A stretch of DNA of 50,607 bases from Rubrivivax sp. (GCA_027491255.1 JAIXWM010000062.1:1-50607), one strand, 5' to 3'. Shown: positions 10,440-19,782, counted from the stretch's first letter. Numbers and translations: made by a program. Notes: generated by a model not told the origin, from the letters alone.

Positions 10440-10461
10440 CGGCCCCGCACGCGCGGGGCCG
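10440..10461 (+). other. Intercistronic hairpin between binding-protein and ATPase genes
   Basis: A perfect 8-bp GC stem (CGGCCCCG with CGGGGCCG) closes a six-base loop in the 58-bp gap, ending five bases before the GTG start of the ATPase. There is no following T-run, so it is more likely an mRNA-stabilising or partial attenuation structure than a terminator. Such structures commonly raise binding-protein levels over the membrane components. Confidence 0.5.
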
Positions 10462-10465
10462 CGTC

Positions 10466-11563
10466 GTGAGTGCCTACCTGCGCCTGCAGGGCATCGTCAA
10501 GCGCTTCGGCAGCTTCACGGCGCTGCAAGGCATCGACCTGGACATCGAGCGCGGCGAGTTCGTCTGCTTCCTCGGTCCCTCGGGCTGCGGCAAGACGACG
10601 CTGCTGCGCGTGGTCGCCGGGCTCGAGGCGCAGAGCGGCGGGCGCATCGAGCAGGATGGCCGAGACATCTCCTTGCTCGCGCCGGCGCAGCGCGACTACG
10701 GCATCGTCTTCCAGTCCTACGCGCTGTTCCCGAACCTGAACGTGGCCGACAACGTGGCCTACGGGCTCGTGAACCGGCGCACGCCGAAGGCGCAGGCGCG
10801 CGAGCGCATCGCCGAGCTGCTGCGCCTGGTCGGCCTGCCGGGGACCGAGGCCAAGTACCCTTCGCAGCTCTCGGGCGGGCAGCAGCAGCGCATCGCGCTG
10901 GCGCGCGCGCTGGCCACCTCGCCCGGTCTGCTGCTGCTGGACGAGCCGCTGTCGGCACTCGACGCGATCGTGCGCGTGCACCTGCGCCAGGAGATCCGCA
11001 GCCTGCAGCGCAAACTGGGCGTGACCACGATCATGGTCACGCACGACCAGGAGGAGGCGCTGTCGGTGGCCGACCGCATCGTCGTCATGAACCACGGTGT
11101 GATCGAGCAGGTGGGCACCCCCGAGCAGGTCTACCGCGAGCCCGCCACGCCCTTTGTCGCCGACTTCGTCGGCCGCGTCAACGTGCTGGCAGCGCAGGCC
11201 CTGCCCGACGGGCGGCTGCGCATCGGCGCCACGGTGTGTGAGCATGCGGCTGCCCACGGGCCGGCAGCCCGCGGCGCCGTGCAGGTCTACCTGCGTCCCG
11301 AGGACGTGGCCGTGGCCGCGAGCGCGGCGCACTTCGGCGAGGGCGCGAGCAACGTCGTGCCGGCCACGCTGGACAAGCTCGAGTTCCTGGGCGCCTACTG
11401 CCTGGCGCGACTGACGGCTCCGGCGGTCGGCGAGCAAGGATTGACCGCCGTGCTGACCCCGCACTTCGTGACCGAGCACGGGCTCGCCCCGGGCCGCACG
11501 CTGGCACTGCGGCTGCGCCCCGAGCGCCTGCGCGTGTTCGGCGCCCCCGCCCAAGCGGCATGA
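10466..11563 (+). CDS. 2-Aminoethylphosphonate ABC transporter, ATP-binding protein
   Basis: This cytoplasmic ATPase of the importer has 365 residues. Walker A is GPSGCGKTT (residues 37-45), the signature is LSGGQQQRIA, and Walker B is LLLLDEPLSALD followed by the switch VTHDQEEALSVADRI. A C-terminal TOBE-like regulatory domain follows from about residue 245. It starts with GTG at 10466, immediately after an intercistronic hairpin that could cover its ribosome site. Its stop overlaps the permease start by four bases (ATGA), showing translational coupling. It resembles PhnT-type proteins, which are close to the iron and spermidine/putrescine ATPases; substrate identity comes from the operon. 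Confidence 0.9.
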   Translation: MSAYLRLQGIVKRFGSFTALQGIDLDIERGEFVCFLGPSGCGKTTLLRVVAGLEAQSGGRIEQDGRDISLLAPAQRDYGIVFQSYALFPNLNVADNVAYGLVNRRTPKAQARERIAELLRLVGLPGTEAKYPSQLSGGQQQRIALARALATSPGLLLLDEPLSALDAIVRVHLRQEIRSLQRKLGVTTIMVTHDQEEALSVADRIVVMNHGVIEQVGTPEQVYREPATPFVADFVGRVNVLAAQALPDGRLRIGATVCEHAAAHGPAARGAVQVYLRPEDVAVAASAAHFGEGASNVVPATLDKLEFLGAYCLARLTAPAVGEQGLTAVLTPHFVTEHGLAPGRTLALRLRPERLRVFGAPAQAA

Positions 11564-13284
11564 CGACCGCCGTGACAGCAGCCCCGGGCGCGGGCACGGG
11601 CCCGGTGCGGCTGCGCGCCACCGCGAGCGACCGCATCGCCTGGCTGGCGCTTGGCGCGGTCGCGCTGCTGCTGCTGGTCTTCCTGGCCGCCCCCCTGCTT
11701 GCGCTGCTGGTGCAGTCGGTGCAGGACCCGCAGGGCGCCTTCGTCGGCCTGGCCAATTTCGCGAGCTACGCGAAGAGCCCGACGCTGTGGCAGTCGCTGT
11801 GGAACAGCCTGTGGGTGTCGGCGCTGGTCACCTTCATCGTCGTGCCGGCGGCCTTCGTCTTCGCCTACGCGCTCACGCGCAGCTGCATGCCGGCCAAGCC
11901 CCTGCTGCGCGGCATCACGCTGATCCCGCTGCTGGCGCCCACGCTGCTGTCGGCGATCTCGCTGATCTACTGGTTCGGCAACCAGGGCGTGCTCAAGGAG
12001 TGGCTGCAGGTCTTCGGCATCCGCCAGATCTACGGTGCTCCGGGCATCGTCCTGGCCGAGATCTTCGCCGTCTTCCCGCACGCGCTGATGATCCTGGTGA
12101 CGGCCCTGTCCGCCGCCGACGCGCGCCTGTACGAGGCGGCCGATGCCCTGGGCACCTCGGCCGCTCGTAAGTTCTTCACGATCACGCTGCCGGGGGCCAA
12201 GTACGGCCTGATCAGCGCGAGCCTGGTCGTCTTCACGCTCGTCATCACCGACTTCGGCATCCCCAAGGTGATCGGCGGCAACTTCAATGTGCTCGCCACC
12301 GACGTCTTCAAGCTCGTGATCGGGCAGCAGGACTTCCAGCGCGGCGCGGTCGTGGCGCTGCTGCTGCTGGCGCCGGCGGTGCTGACCTATGCCGTCGACC
12401 ACCTGGTGCAGCGACGGCAGATGGCCATGCTGGGCGCGCGCGCGGTGCCGCTGAAGCCGCGCCGTGCGCCGCTGTTCGACGCGCTGATGACGACCTACTG
12501 CGTGTTCGTCGCCGCCCTGATGGTGGCCATGCTGGGCATGACGGTGTTCGCCTCGTTCGCGAGCTTCTGGCCCTACAACCTCAAGCCCAGCCTGCGTCAC
12601 TACGAGATGGGTCTTTTCGACGCCGAGTTCGGCGAGGGCTTCGTCAACAGCCTGCGCATGGCCGCCGGCACGGCATTCTTCGGCACCGCGCTGGTGTTCC
12701 TGGGGGCCTACCTGCTGGAGAAGACGCGCGCGCCAGCGCCGCTCGGCGCTGGCGTGCGCCTGCTGGCGATGCTGCCCATGGCCGTGCCGGGGCTGGTGCT
12801 GGGCCTGGGGTACATCTTCTTCTTCAACGCGCCCACCAACCCGCTGAATCCGCTGTACCAGACGATGACGATGCTGACGCTGTGCACCATCGTTCACTTC
12901 TACACCACCGGCCACCTGACGGCGGTGACGGCACTGAAGGCGCTGGACGCGGAGTTCGAGGCCGTCGCCGCGTCGATGAAGGTGCCTTTCTGGACCACGC
13001 TGCGGCGTGTGACGCTGCCGCTGTGCACACCCACGCTGATCGACGTCGCGCGCTACTTCTTCGTCAACGCGATGACGACGATCTCGGCCGTGGTCTTCCT
13101 GTACTCGCCGCAGACCAAGGTGGCCTCGATCGCGATCCTGAACCTGGACGAGGCAGGCGAGATCGGGGCCGCGGCCGCCTGCGCAACGATGATCTTCGCC
13201 GCCTCGGCCGTCGCCACCACCGTCTTCTGGCTGCTCGCCCGCCTGGTCGAGCGCCGCACGCAGGCGTGGAAGCACGGCACGTGA
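11560..13284 (+). CDS. 2-Aminoethylphosphonate ABC transporter, fused two-domain permease
   Basis: This is a 574-residue inner-membrane permease with two complete binding-protein-dependent transport domains in one chain. The first spans about residues 80-285, with the EAA-type loop near [20 protein letters not shown]. The second spans about 350-560, with its loop near [21 protein letters not shown]. About twelve hydrophobic segments are visible. In Salmonella the equivalent subunits PhnU and PhnV are separate; the fused form is known as PhnU2. The start overlaps the ATPase stop by four bases. phnW follows after 55 bp in the same direction. Confidence 0.9.
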   Translation: MTTAVTAAPGAGTGPVRLRATASDRIAWLALGAVALLLLVFLAAPLLALLVQSVQDPQGAFVGLANFASYAKSPTLWQSLWNSLWVSALVTFIVVPAAFVFAYALTRSCMPAKPLLRGITLIPLLAPTLLSAISLIYWFGNQGVLKEWLQVFGIRQIYGAPGIVLAEIFAVFPHALMILVTALSAADARLYEAADALGTSAARKFFTITLPGAKYGLISASLVVFTLVITDFGIPKVIGGNFNVLATDVFKLVIGQQDFQRGAVVALLLLAPAVLTYAVDHLVQRRQMAMLGARAVPLKPRRAPLFDALMTTYCVFVAALMVAMLGMTVFASFASFWPYNLKPSLRHYEMGLFDAEFGEGFVNSLRMAAGTAFFGTALVFLGAYLLEKTRAPAPLGAGVRLLAMLPMAVPGLVLGLGYIFFFNAPTNPLNPLYQTMTMLTLCTIVHFYTTGHLTAVTALKALDAEFEAVAASMKVPFWTTLRRVTLPLCTPTLIDVARYFFVNAMTTISAVVFLYSPQTKVASIAILNLDEAGEIGAAAACATMIFAASAVATTVFWLLARLVERRTQAWKHGT

Positions 13285-13339
13285 CGTGGCGCGCCTGCTG
13301 CCCGCCTTCCGGAACGACCTTCCTTCCGCCGACAAGCCC

Positions 13340-14458
13340 ATGGACCGCGACCGCATCCTCCTGACCCCCGGCCCGCTGACAACTTCGCTGCGCACCAAGC
13401 TCGCGATGCTGAAGGACTGGGGCTCCTGGGACGCCGACTTCAACGCCATCACGGCACGCGTGCGCGAGCGCCTGCTCGCCGTCGTGCACGGCCAGGACAG
13501 CCACGTCGTCGTGCCGCTGCAGGGCAGCGGCACCTTCAGCGTCGAGGCCGCGGTGGCCACCGTGGTGCCGCGCGACGGCCACGTGCTCGTGCCCGACAAC
13601 GGCGCCTACTGCAAGCGCGCGGCCAAGCTGTCGCAGATGATGGGCCGGCGCGTGAGCGTGATGCCGGTGCCCGAGGACCGCCCCGTCGACCCCGCCGAGG
13701 TCGAGGCCCGCCTGGCCGCCGACCCGACGATCACGCACGTGATCCTGATCCACTGCGAGACCGGCACCGGGGTGGAGAACCCGCTGGCGGCCGTGGCCGC
13801 GGTCTGCGAGCGGCATGGCCGCGGCCTGATCGTCGACGCGATGAGCAGCTTTGCCGCGCTGCCGATCGACGCCCGGACCACCCGCTTCGACGCGCTGATC
13901 GCCGCCAGCGGCAAGTGCCTGGAAGGCGTGCCCGGCATGGGCTTCGTCTTCATCCGCAAGGCGGTGCTCGAAGCCTGCGCCGGCAACAGCCAGAGCCTGG
14001 CCATGGACCTGCACGACCAGCACGTCTACATGGGCAAGACCGGCCAGTGGCGCTTCACGCCGCCCACCCACGTGGTCGCCGCGCTGGCCGAGGCGATCGC
14101 GCAGTTCGACGAGGAAGGCGGTCAGCCGGCGCGGCTGGCGCGCTACACCGAGAACTACCGCGCGCTGACCGAGGGCATGGCCGCACTCGGCTTCCGGCCC
14201 TTCCTGGCACCCGAGGTGCAGGCCCCGATCATCGTGACCTTCCACGCCCCCGCGCACCCGGCCTACGACTTCAAGCGCTTCTACGAAGGCGCCAAGGCGC
14301 GCGGCTTCGTGCTGTACCCGGGCAAGCTGACGCAGGTCGAGACCTTCCGTGTCGGCTGCATCGGCGCCATCGGACCCCATGAGATGCGCCAGGCCGTCCA
14401 TGCGGTGGCGCAGACGCTGCAGGAGATGGGCATCGCCGACGCGAGCCCGCGGCTGTAA
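13340..14458 (+). CDS. phnW: 2-Aminoethylphosphonate-pyruvate transaminase
   Basis: This PLP-dependent class V aminotransferase of 372 residues moves the amino group of 2-AEP to pyruvate, giving phosphonoacetaldehyde and alanine. The PLP lysine is K192 in [11 protein letters not shown] and the pyridine-nitrogen aspartate is D166 in IVDAMSSF, within two residues of the Salmonella PhnW numbers I recall. The N-terminus [11 protein letters not shown] and the motif [12 protein letters not shown] are diagnostic. The ATG at 13340 gives the normal family length. As the last importer-operon gene it feeds PhnY and PhnA, encoded in the divergent arm; no phosphonatase gene (phnX) is present, so the PhnY/PhnA branch is the outlet. 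Confidence 0.94.
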   Translation: MDRDRILLTPGPLTTSLRTKLAMLKDWGSWDADFNAITARVRERLLAVVHGQDSHVVVPLQGSGTFSVEAAVATVVPRDGHVLVPDNGAYCKRAAKLSQMMGRRVSVMPVPEDRPVDPAEVEARLAADPTITHVILIHCETGTGVENPLAAVAAVCERHGRGLIVDAMSSFAALPIDARTTRFDALIAASGKCLEGVPGMGFVFIRKAVLEACAGNSQSLAMDLHDQHVYMGKTGQWRFTPPTHVVAALAEAIAQFDEEGGQPARLARYTENYRALTEGMAALGFRPFLAPEVQAPIIVTFHAPAHPAYDFKRFYEGAKARGFVLYPGKLTQVETFRVGCIGAIGPHEMRQAVHAVAQTLQEMGIADASPRL

Positions 14459-14519
14459 CCCGGCGCGCAGCGAGGCCTTCGCACCGCCCTGCCCAGCCCT
14501 GCACGGCGCGTACCGCCAG

Positions 14520-14580
14520 CGCATCCGCCAACACCCCCGTCCCGCTTCGACCACCCCGCCACCCCAGCCCCACCCCGGAG
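14520..14580 (+). promoter_or_regulatory. C-rich, G-poor leader before the ligase gene, possible Rho-loading region
   Basis: The 128-bp gap between phnW and the ligase gene ends in about 55 bases very rich in C and poor in G (from about 14525 to 14577), running up to the GGAGG ribosome site. C-rich unstructured RNA of this kind is what Rho binds. It could limit read-through from the phn operon into the next gene. This is read from composition only. Confidence 0.3.
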
Positions 14581-14586
14581 GCCGCC

Positions 14587-15966
14587 ATGCCCACCCGCAA
14601 GACTCCGCCGAAAGCCGCCGAACACCCCGCCGTGGCCGCCGTGCGCGCCTCGGGCGCCGGCAAGGTCAAGGTCGCTGTCAGCGACATCGACGGCATCCTG
14701 CGCGGCAAGTACCTGCACCGCGACAAGTTCTTCGGCGCCGCCGAGGGCGGTTTCGGTTTCTGCGACGTCGTCTTCGGCTGGGACGCGCACGACGTCTGCT
14801 ACGACAACACCCGCCTCACGGGCTGGCACCACGGTTTTCCAGACGCGCTGGCCCGGCTGGACCTGGCCACCGCGCGCCATGTGCCCTGGGACGGCGGCGT
14901 GCCCTTCTTTCTTGGCGAGTTCGTGCGGGCCGACGGCAGCCCCTACCCGGTCTGCCCGCGCCAGGTGCTCAAGCGCGTGCTCGCACGCGCCGCCAAGCTC
15001 GGCTTCGAGCCGATGGCGGGCATGGAGTTCGAGTGGTTCAACTTCGCCGAGACGCCGCAGACCTGGGCTGCCAAGCAGGGCGTGGCGCCGACGACGATCA
15101 CGCCCGGCATGTTCGGCTACTCGCTGCTGCGCATGGGCGACCAGCGCGGGTTCTTCAATGCGCTGATGGACGAGATGGGCGCCTTCGGCGTGCCCATCGA
15201 GGGCCTGCACACCGAGACCGGCCCTGGGGTCTACGAGGCCGCAATCGCGTTCTCGGGCGCGCTCGAGGCGGCCGACCGCGCCATCCTGTTCAAGACCGGC
15301 GCCAAGGAGATCGGCAAGCGCTTCGGCGTGATGCCCAGCTTCATGGCCAAGTGGTCGCAGGCGCTGCCGGGCTGCTCAGGGCATATCCACCAGAGCCTGT
15401 CGGACGGGAAGAAGAACCTGTTCTTCGACGCCCGGGGCCGGCACTCGATGAGCCCGCTGTTCGAGAGCTACCTCGCCGGCCAGGTGGCCTGCCTGATGGA
15501 GTTCGCGCCGCTGTTCTGGCCCACCATCAACAGCTACAAGCGCCTGGTCGACGGCTTCTGGGCTCCGGTGAAGCCCACCTGGGGCGTGGACAACCGCACC
15601 GCGAGCTTCCGCGTGATCGCCGGCAGCCCCAAGAGCACGCGCCTGGAGACGCGCTGCCCGGGCGCCGACGTCAACCCCTACCTGGCCATGGCCGCGGTCA
15701 TTGCGGCCGGCCTGCAGGGCGTCGAGAAGGGCCTGAAGCTCACGGCCCCGCCGATCACCGGCACCAACCAGGGCGCCGATCACATCCCGCGCGCGCCGCG
15801 CTCGCTGATCGAGACCACGCGCATCTTCCAGCGCAGCGACATCGCGCGCGACTGGCTCGGTGACGACTTCGTCGACCACTTCGCCGCCACGCGCGAGTGG
15901 GAGCACCGGCAGTGGCAGGACGCAGTGACGGACTGGGAGCTGAAGCGCTACTTCGAGATCATCTGA
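14587..15966 (+). CDS. Glutamine-synthetase-like gamma-glutamyl-amine ligase
   Basis: This is a glutamine-synthetase-superfamily ligase of 459 residues. Metal and catalytic motifs are in place: GMEFEWFNF and HTETGPGVYEAAI (metal glutamates), CSGHIHQS (ATP/metal histidine), NRTASFRV (arginines) and RLETRCPGADVNPYLAMA. It lacks the tyrosine adenylylation loop of GlnA and its short N-terminus is that of the PuuA/GlnA4/IpuC-like group, which couple glutamate to amines such as putrescine, ethanolamine or alkylamines. The ATG has GGAGG eight bases upstream. It follows phnW in the same direction but ends in a long palindrome. Possible substrates are 2-AEP-derived amines or ethanolamine; the PuuD-like, alcohol and aldehyde dehydrogenase genes elsewhere in the window support an amino-alcohol pathway. 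The substrate is inferred, not shown. Confidence 0.82.
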   Translation: MPTRKTPPKAAEHPAVAAVRASGAGKVKVAVSDIDGILRGKYLHRDKFFGAAEGGFGFCDVVFGWDAHDVCYDNTRLTGWHHGFPDALARLDLATARHVPWDGGVPFFLGEFVRADGSPYPVCPRQVLKRVLARAAKLGFEPMAGMEFEWFNFAETPQTWAAKQGVAPTTITPGMFGYSLLRMGDQRGFFNALMDEMGAFGVPIEGLHTETGPGVYEAAIAFSGALEAADRAILFKTGAKEIGKRFGVMPSFMAKWSQALPGCSGHIHQSLSDGKKNLFFDARGRHSMSPLFESYLAGQVACLMEFAPLFWPTINSYKRLVDGFWAPVKPTWGVDNRTASFRVIAGSPKSTRLETRCPGADVNPYLAMAAVIAAGLQGVEKGLKLTAPPITGTNQGADHIPRAPRSLIETTRIFQRSDIARDWLGDDFVDHFAATREWEHRQWQDAVTDWELKRYFEII

Positions 15967-16126
15967 GAGGCTGTGAGTCATTCCCCCATGCCCGCCTTGC
16001 ACGCCCAAACGCCCTGGCTCATCGTTGCAAATCCTCGCCATAGCCCGGGCTATGGCTGTGGTTTGCGCCTCGATCCAGGGCGTTTGGACGCGCCTTTCGG
16101 GCACGGCGGAAAAACTCTCAGCCTCT
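15966..16126. repeat. 161-bp imperfect palindrome with a 20-bp perfect core
   Basis: The two arms are near complements over their whole length. GAGGC at 15967 pairs with GCCTC at 16121, CCAAACGCCCTGG in the left arm pairs with CCAGGGCGTTTGG in the right, and the centre 16038-16057 is a perfect 20-bp palindrome (GCCATAGCCC and its complement). It begins at the ligase stop codon and ends about 45 bp before the convergent dehydrogenase gene. The central 40 bp is related to an element at 50543-50583. It may act as a bidirectional terminator or be a small palindromic mobile element. Confidence 0.75.
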
Positions 16127-16170
16127 GAACTCGGGTCGCGCGCCGCACCGCTGCGGGGCGCCGGCGCGCC

Positions 16171-17010
16171 TCAGCTGCCCAGCCGCAGCGGCGCGTGCGC
16201 CTTGCGCAGGCAGGCGATCAGGCTCAGCGCGGCGATGCGTCCGGTCTTCGGGTTGTCCGACGGGATGTTCTCGATCGTCATGCTGAACGAGGCGCTGTCG
16301 GCGTCGACGCGCACGGTGTGTGTATTGCGTGAGACCGTCGGGTCGGCCCAGACCTCGACCTGGGTGCGGTCGACGCCGATCCCCGCCAGCGAAAGCGCGA
16401 CCGCGACATTGACATTGGCCGGAAAGGCGCGCGCGGCGTCACGGGCGCTGCCGCGAAACAGGCAGGCCGGCGCGTCCAGATGCGCGATATCGATGCCCTG
16501 CTCGACCAGCAGCGGCGCGCCGAGCAGGCCCGCAACGGGTTTGCGCGTGACCAGGGTGACCGCATGGATGACCCCCTCGCGCGCGGCGCTGACTGCATCG
16601 AGCCCGAGCAGCCCGCCCGTGGGGACGATGATCTGCCCGCCGTGGGCCCGGGCGAGCTCGAGCAGCTCGGGCGCATCCAGCAGGGCGCCCGAGCTCATCA
16701 CGACCAGCCGGCGGCCCCGGCGCAAGGCCGGCTCGCCGATCGCGCGCAGCAGCTTCGCGCCGGCACACTCGACCACCCAGTCGCAGCGCGCGGCCAGCGA
16801 TTCGAAGTCGACGCCGTCGACCGGCCGCGCCAGGTGCTCGCGCATCCACGCGCCGGCCTTGGCGGAGTCGTGCACTGCGACCGCATCCAGGGCGAGCCCG
16901 GGCAGGTCGCCGGCATCGAGCGCGCGGGCGAGTGCGCGGCCGATGGTGCCCAGGCCGGCGATGCCGACGCGCTGGGCCGAGCGGTGGGGCAGGGAGTGGG
17001 GCAAGGACAT
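16171..17010 (-). CDS. Aspartate dehydrogenase-like NAD(P)-dependent oxidoreductase
   Basis: This 279-residue protein belongs to the NadX/L-aspartate dehydrogenase family, which converts L-aspartate to iminoaspartate or oxaloacetate with NAD(P)+. The Rossmann motif GIAGLGTIGRALARAL lies near residues 16-31. The family-specific segments VPTGGLLGLDAV, FPANVNVAVALSLAGIG and RNTHTVRVDADS (with the expected catalytic histidine) and IENIPSDNPKTGR are all present. It is the third gene of an operon with a Bug binding protein and an alpha/beta hydrolase, separated by 47 bp from the Bug gene. No nadA or nadC lies nearby, so a catabolic or amine-recycling role is more likely than NAD synthesis. The true substrate could differ from aspartate. 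Confidence 0.82.
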   Translation of the reverse strand: MSLPHSLPHRSAQRVGIAGLGTIGRALARALDAGDLPGLALDAVAVHDSAKAGAWMREHLARPVDGVDFESLAARCDWVVECAGAKLLRAIGEPALRRGRRLVVMSSGALLDAPELLELARAHGGQIIVPTGGLLGLDAVSAAREGVIHAVTLVTRKPVAGLLGAPLLVEQGIDIAHLDAPACLFRGSARDAARAFPANVNVAVALSLAGIGVDRTQVEVWADPTVSRNTHTVRVDADSASFSMTIENIPSDNPKTGRIAALSLIACLRKAHAPLRLGS

Positions 17011-17057
17011 GGCGTGGTGGGTCCGTCGGAATCAGCCTCGGCCTGCGGCCTGCGGCC

Positions 17058-18059
17058 TCACTCCAGCTTGATCCCGGTGTCCTTGACGAAGCGCGCCCAG
17101 CGCTCGATCTCGCCGGCGACGAAGCGCCGGGCCTCTTCCAGCGTGTACGGCATCGCCAGCGAACCCGTGCGCTGACGTGTGGCCACCGACTCGGCCGATT
17201 CCGTCGAGCGGCGGACGGCGGCATTGAGCTTCTGCATCACCGCCGCGGGCGTGCCGGCCGGCGCGAACACCGCGCTCCAGGCCGAGATCTCCAGATCGGT
17301 CATGCCCAGTTCGACGAAGGTCGGCACCTCGGGCCAGTAGGGCACGCGGCGCGACGCCGCGGTGGCCAGCACGCGCAGGCGCTTCTGCTCCACCAGCGCG
17401 GCGGTGCTGCTGCCGTCGGCGAACACCACTTGCACCTGCCCGCCGATCAGGTCGTTGATCGCCGGCGGCGAGCCCTTGTAGGGCACGTTCAGCAGGTCGA
17501 CCCCGGCGCGCTGCTTGAACACCTCGCAGGCCACCTGCGCCGTCGTGGTGCCGCTGCCGCAGGCGATCTTGCCCGGGTTCTTCTTTGCTTCGGCGATCAG
17601 CTCGGCCAGCGTCTTCCACGGCGCGTTGGCCGACACGAACAGCGACAGCGGCACGATGCCCAGGCCGCCGACGATGTCGAAAGAGGCCGGCGTGTAGCCG
17701 AGCTTGCCCGGGAAGAAGGCGTAGTTGGACGCGTTGGTGGCGGCCGCGCCGATCAGCAGCGTGTGGCCGTCGGGCCGGGCCCGGACCACGATCTGCGCGC
17801 CGAGGGTGCCGTTGGCGCCGGGGCGGTTTTCCACCACCACGGTCTGGCCGAGCGACTCGGTCATGTCCTTGGCCAGCAGGCGCGCGCTCATGTCGGTGCC
17901 GCTGCCGGCCGGGAAGGGCACCACGAGCGTGATGCTGCGGGTGGGGAAGGCTTCCTGGGCCTGCGCGCTGGCGGGCAGCGCGCCGGCCAGTGCCGCGAAC
18001 AGCGCGGCGCAGCCGGCGAAGAACGAAGCGAATTGCCGGGGGATCGAGGCCATTCTCAT
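17058..18059 (-). CDS. Bug/TctC-family periplasmic binding protein
   Basis: This is a tripartite-tricarboxylate-transporter type solute-binding protein of 333 residues. It has a signal peptide (hydrophobic run ending ASAQAQE) and the family phrases PTRSITLVVPFPAGSGTD, VVVENRPGANGTLGA and NVPYKGSPPAINDLIGGQV. Bug proteins bind small carboxylates or amides in the periplasm; most genomes of this order hold dozens, usually without adjacent membrane partners, as here. Its ATG overlaps the hydrolase stop (ATGA), and the aspartate dehydrogenase gene follows. The ligand may therefore be a carboxylate or ester processed by those two enzymes, which is inference. An in-frame ATG six bases downstream is an alternative start. 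Confidence 0.88.
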   Translation of the reverse strand: MRMASIPRQFASFFAGCAALFAALAGALPASAQAQEAFPTRSITLVVPFPAGSGTDMSARLLAKDMTESLGQTVVVENRPGANGTLGAQIVVRARPDGHTLLIGAAATNASNYAFFPGKLGYTPASFDIVGGLGIVPLSLFVSANAPWKTLAELIAEAKKNPGKIACGSGTTTAQVACEVFKQRAGVDLLNVPYKGSPPAINDLIGGQVQVVFADGSSTAALVEQKRLRVLATAASRRVPYWPEVPTFVELGMTDLEISAWSAVFAPAGTPAAVMQKLNAAVRRSTESAESVATRQRTGSLAMPYTLEEARRFVAGEIERWARFVKDTGIKLE

Positions 18060-18991
18060 GAAGCGCTCCTGGGTTGGGATGGGGTGGTGCCGGCGCTGGC
18101 GCCGATGGTGGTGTGCCGGGGGTCGCGCTCGACGCTGCGGAAGAAGTCGTCAAGGCAGCGGTTGAAGGTCTCGGCCCGTTCGAAATAGGGGGAATGCCCC
18201 GTTTCTGGCAGTTGGACGAGCCTGGCGCCGGGGACTGCGCCGGCCAACGCCTGCAAGGCCGGCGGCGGGATGACGATGTCCTCCTGCGGCGAGACCAGCA
18301 GCAGCGCGACGCCGGTGGCCGCCAGGCCCTCCGGCGCGCGTACCCGCATCGCCTGCAAGCGCGAGCGCACGGTCTCCTTGTCGAGACCGCGCGAGAGTTC
18401 GTCGATGTGTTGGTAGAGCAGGTGCAGCGCGGGCTGCTCGCGCGCCATGCGCGGGCCCGCGGCGGGGTGCACCGCCGCCGCGCGGCACTGCGCGGCGGCC
18501 TGGGTGCTGCGGGCCCGCCATTCGGCCAGGGCGCGCCTGTCGGCGCCGGGGATGCGGGCATGATCGATCGAGCCCGTGGTGGCCGACAGTACCAGGCTCG
18601 CCACGCGCTGCGGGTGGCGCAGGCAGAACTCGACCACGGTCCAGCCCCCCATCGACTGCCCCACCAGATGCGCCCGCTCGATGCCCAGGTGGTCGAGCAA
18701 GGACCGCAGGTCGTCCGCGTACCGGGCCGGGTCCGGCGCCCCGGCGTCCACCGCCGACGGCGCGAAGCCGCGGTGGGCGAAGGTGATGCAGGTGTGGGTG
18801 CGCGCGAAATGGGACACCTGCTGCCACCAGGACATCTGGCTGCCGCCCAGGCCGTGCGCGAAGGCGATCGCCGGCCCGCGGCCGCAGACCTCGTAGTGGA
18901 GGTGTGCGCCCTCGACGCGAAGAAGCCCGGCACGCCGCGCGTCCGTGCGGGCCGAGGCGACAGCCGGCACCGAAGCGTCATCGACGGCCAT
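18056..18991 (-). CDS. Alpha/beta-fold hydrolase
   Basis: This serine hydrolase of 311 residues resembles 3-oxoadipate enol-lactonases and carboxylesterases. The oxyanion region is AFAHGLGGSQMSW, the nucleophile elbow is GQSMGG (about residue 119), the acid lies near SPQEDIVIP, and the catalytic histidine is in ETGHSPYFER. The ATG at 18991 heads the minus-strand operon hydrolase, Bug protein, aspartate dehydrogenase; its stop overlaps the Bug start by four bases. The C-terminal 30 residues are Thr/Ser/Pro-rich and extend past the fold. Substrate unknown; family members act on esters, lactones or C-C bonds of ring-cleavage products. Confidence 0.85.
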   Translation of the reverse strand: MAVDDASVPAVASARTDARRAGLLRVEGAHLHYEVCGRGPAIAFAHGLGGSQMSWWQQVSHFARTHTCITFAHRGFAPSAVDAGAPDPARYADDLRSLLDHLGIERAHLVGQSMGGWTVVEFCLRHPQRVASLVLSATTGSIDHARIPGADRRALAEWRARSTQAAAQCRAAAVHPAAGPRMAREQPALHLLYQHIDELSRGLDKETVRSRLQAMRVRAPEGLAATGVALLLVSPQEDIVIPPPALQALAGAVPGARLVQLPETGHSPYFERAETFNRCLDDFFRSVERDPRHTTIGASAGTTPSQPRSAS

Positions 18992-19110
18992 GGCACCACA
19001 GCGATGGAGCCGCGCAACGGAGGTGCCCCCGGTGACGGAACGCGGGAACCCTGCGACCTGACAGGCCCGGTGCGCTGTGCATGGTTGACCTCGGTTGAAA
19101 GGCGGGGCAA

Positions 19111-19770
19111 GTGGCGACGAGCCGGTGCGACTTCAGCGGGACTGTAGGTCGACGGCCCCTGCGGGTACAGTTCATTGGATGCCAACGGAACGTCATCCAT
19201 TGCCGCATCGCAGGCTGCAGTTCGAGATCGTCCGGGAGGCGGGCAGCCTCGGGGCGCGGCCCGCGCGGTGGTCGACGCGCTGCGGCGCCCTCATGCCGCG
19301 CCTGCAGCAGACGCTCGGTCAAGAGGCGCGCGCTGCTCGGGGTGTTCACGGGCGTCACGCTGCCGGCGGCCACCGGCTGCCTGCACGAACGCCGCTTCGC
19401 CGCGTCCTGGCCCTTTTACATGTCGGTGATGCGCCATGCCTCGACGTCCGGCAGCAGCGCCACCGGCTCGGCCGGCTGGAGGGAAGCGCCGGACTGGACC
19501 AGCGACCGAGGCGTGTGGACCTGCGCCTCGCCCGTGGCCGCGACCGAGGCCGTGCCCGAGCTGATCGGCACCACGGCGCCGACCGACCTGGCCCGCGCCG
19601 CTGCCGCCAGCCCGGGCACCTTCAGGCGGCTATGCCTGAAGCACACCGGGCACCTGCCCGGGGAGTACCGCCGCCGCTACCGCCTGCGCACGCTGCGTCC
19701 CCTCTGGGGCAGCGAGGCGCTCGCCGCCGCGGCGTCAACGACGTCCGATCGGGCGGAAGGGGCGAGGTGA
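19111..19770 (+). pseudogene. Remnant of a GlxA-type AraC-family regulator with an internal deletion
   Basis: Only part of this frame resembles a protein. Residues about 73-152 match the end of the DJ-1/PfpI-like domain of GlxA regulators (LLGVFTGVTLPAATGCL, then RGVWTCASPVAATEAVPELI, corresponding to the usual GVCTGAFLLA and VWTSAGVTAGIDLAL). They join directly to the second helix-turn-helix of the AraC domain (DLARAAAASPGTFRRLCLKHTG, EYRRRY). The roughly 90 residues normally between them are missing, and the upstream region reads as fragments in other frames. Intact GlxA proteins have about 320 residues. I call it a decayed gene; exact ends are approximate. No target is evident; it lies between two divergent hydrolase genes. 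Confidence 0.55.
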
Positions 19771-19782
19771 CGGCAGCGCCGG

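Noticed and set aside
11395..13599. Very long open frame on the minus strand opposite the permease
   Set aside because: It is antisense to a gene with clear transmembrane and ABC motifs. Long antisense frames are expected at this GC content, and its residues are low-complexity His/Arg/Gln.
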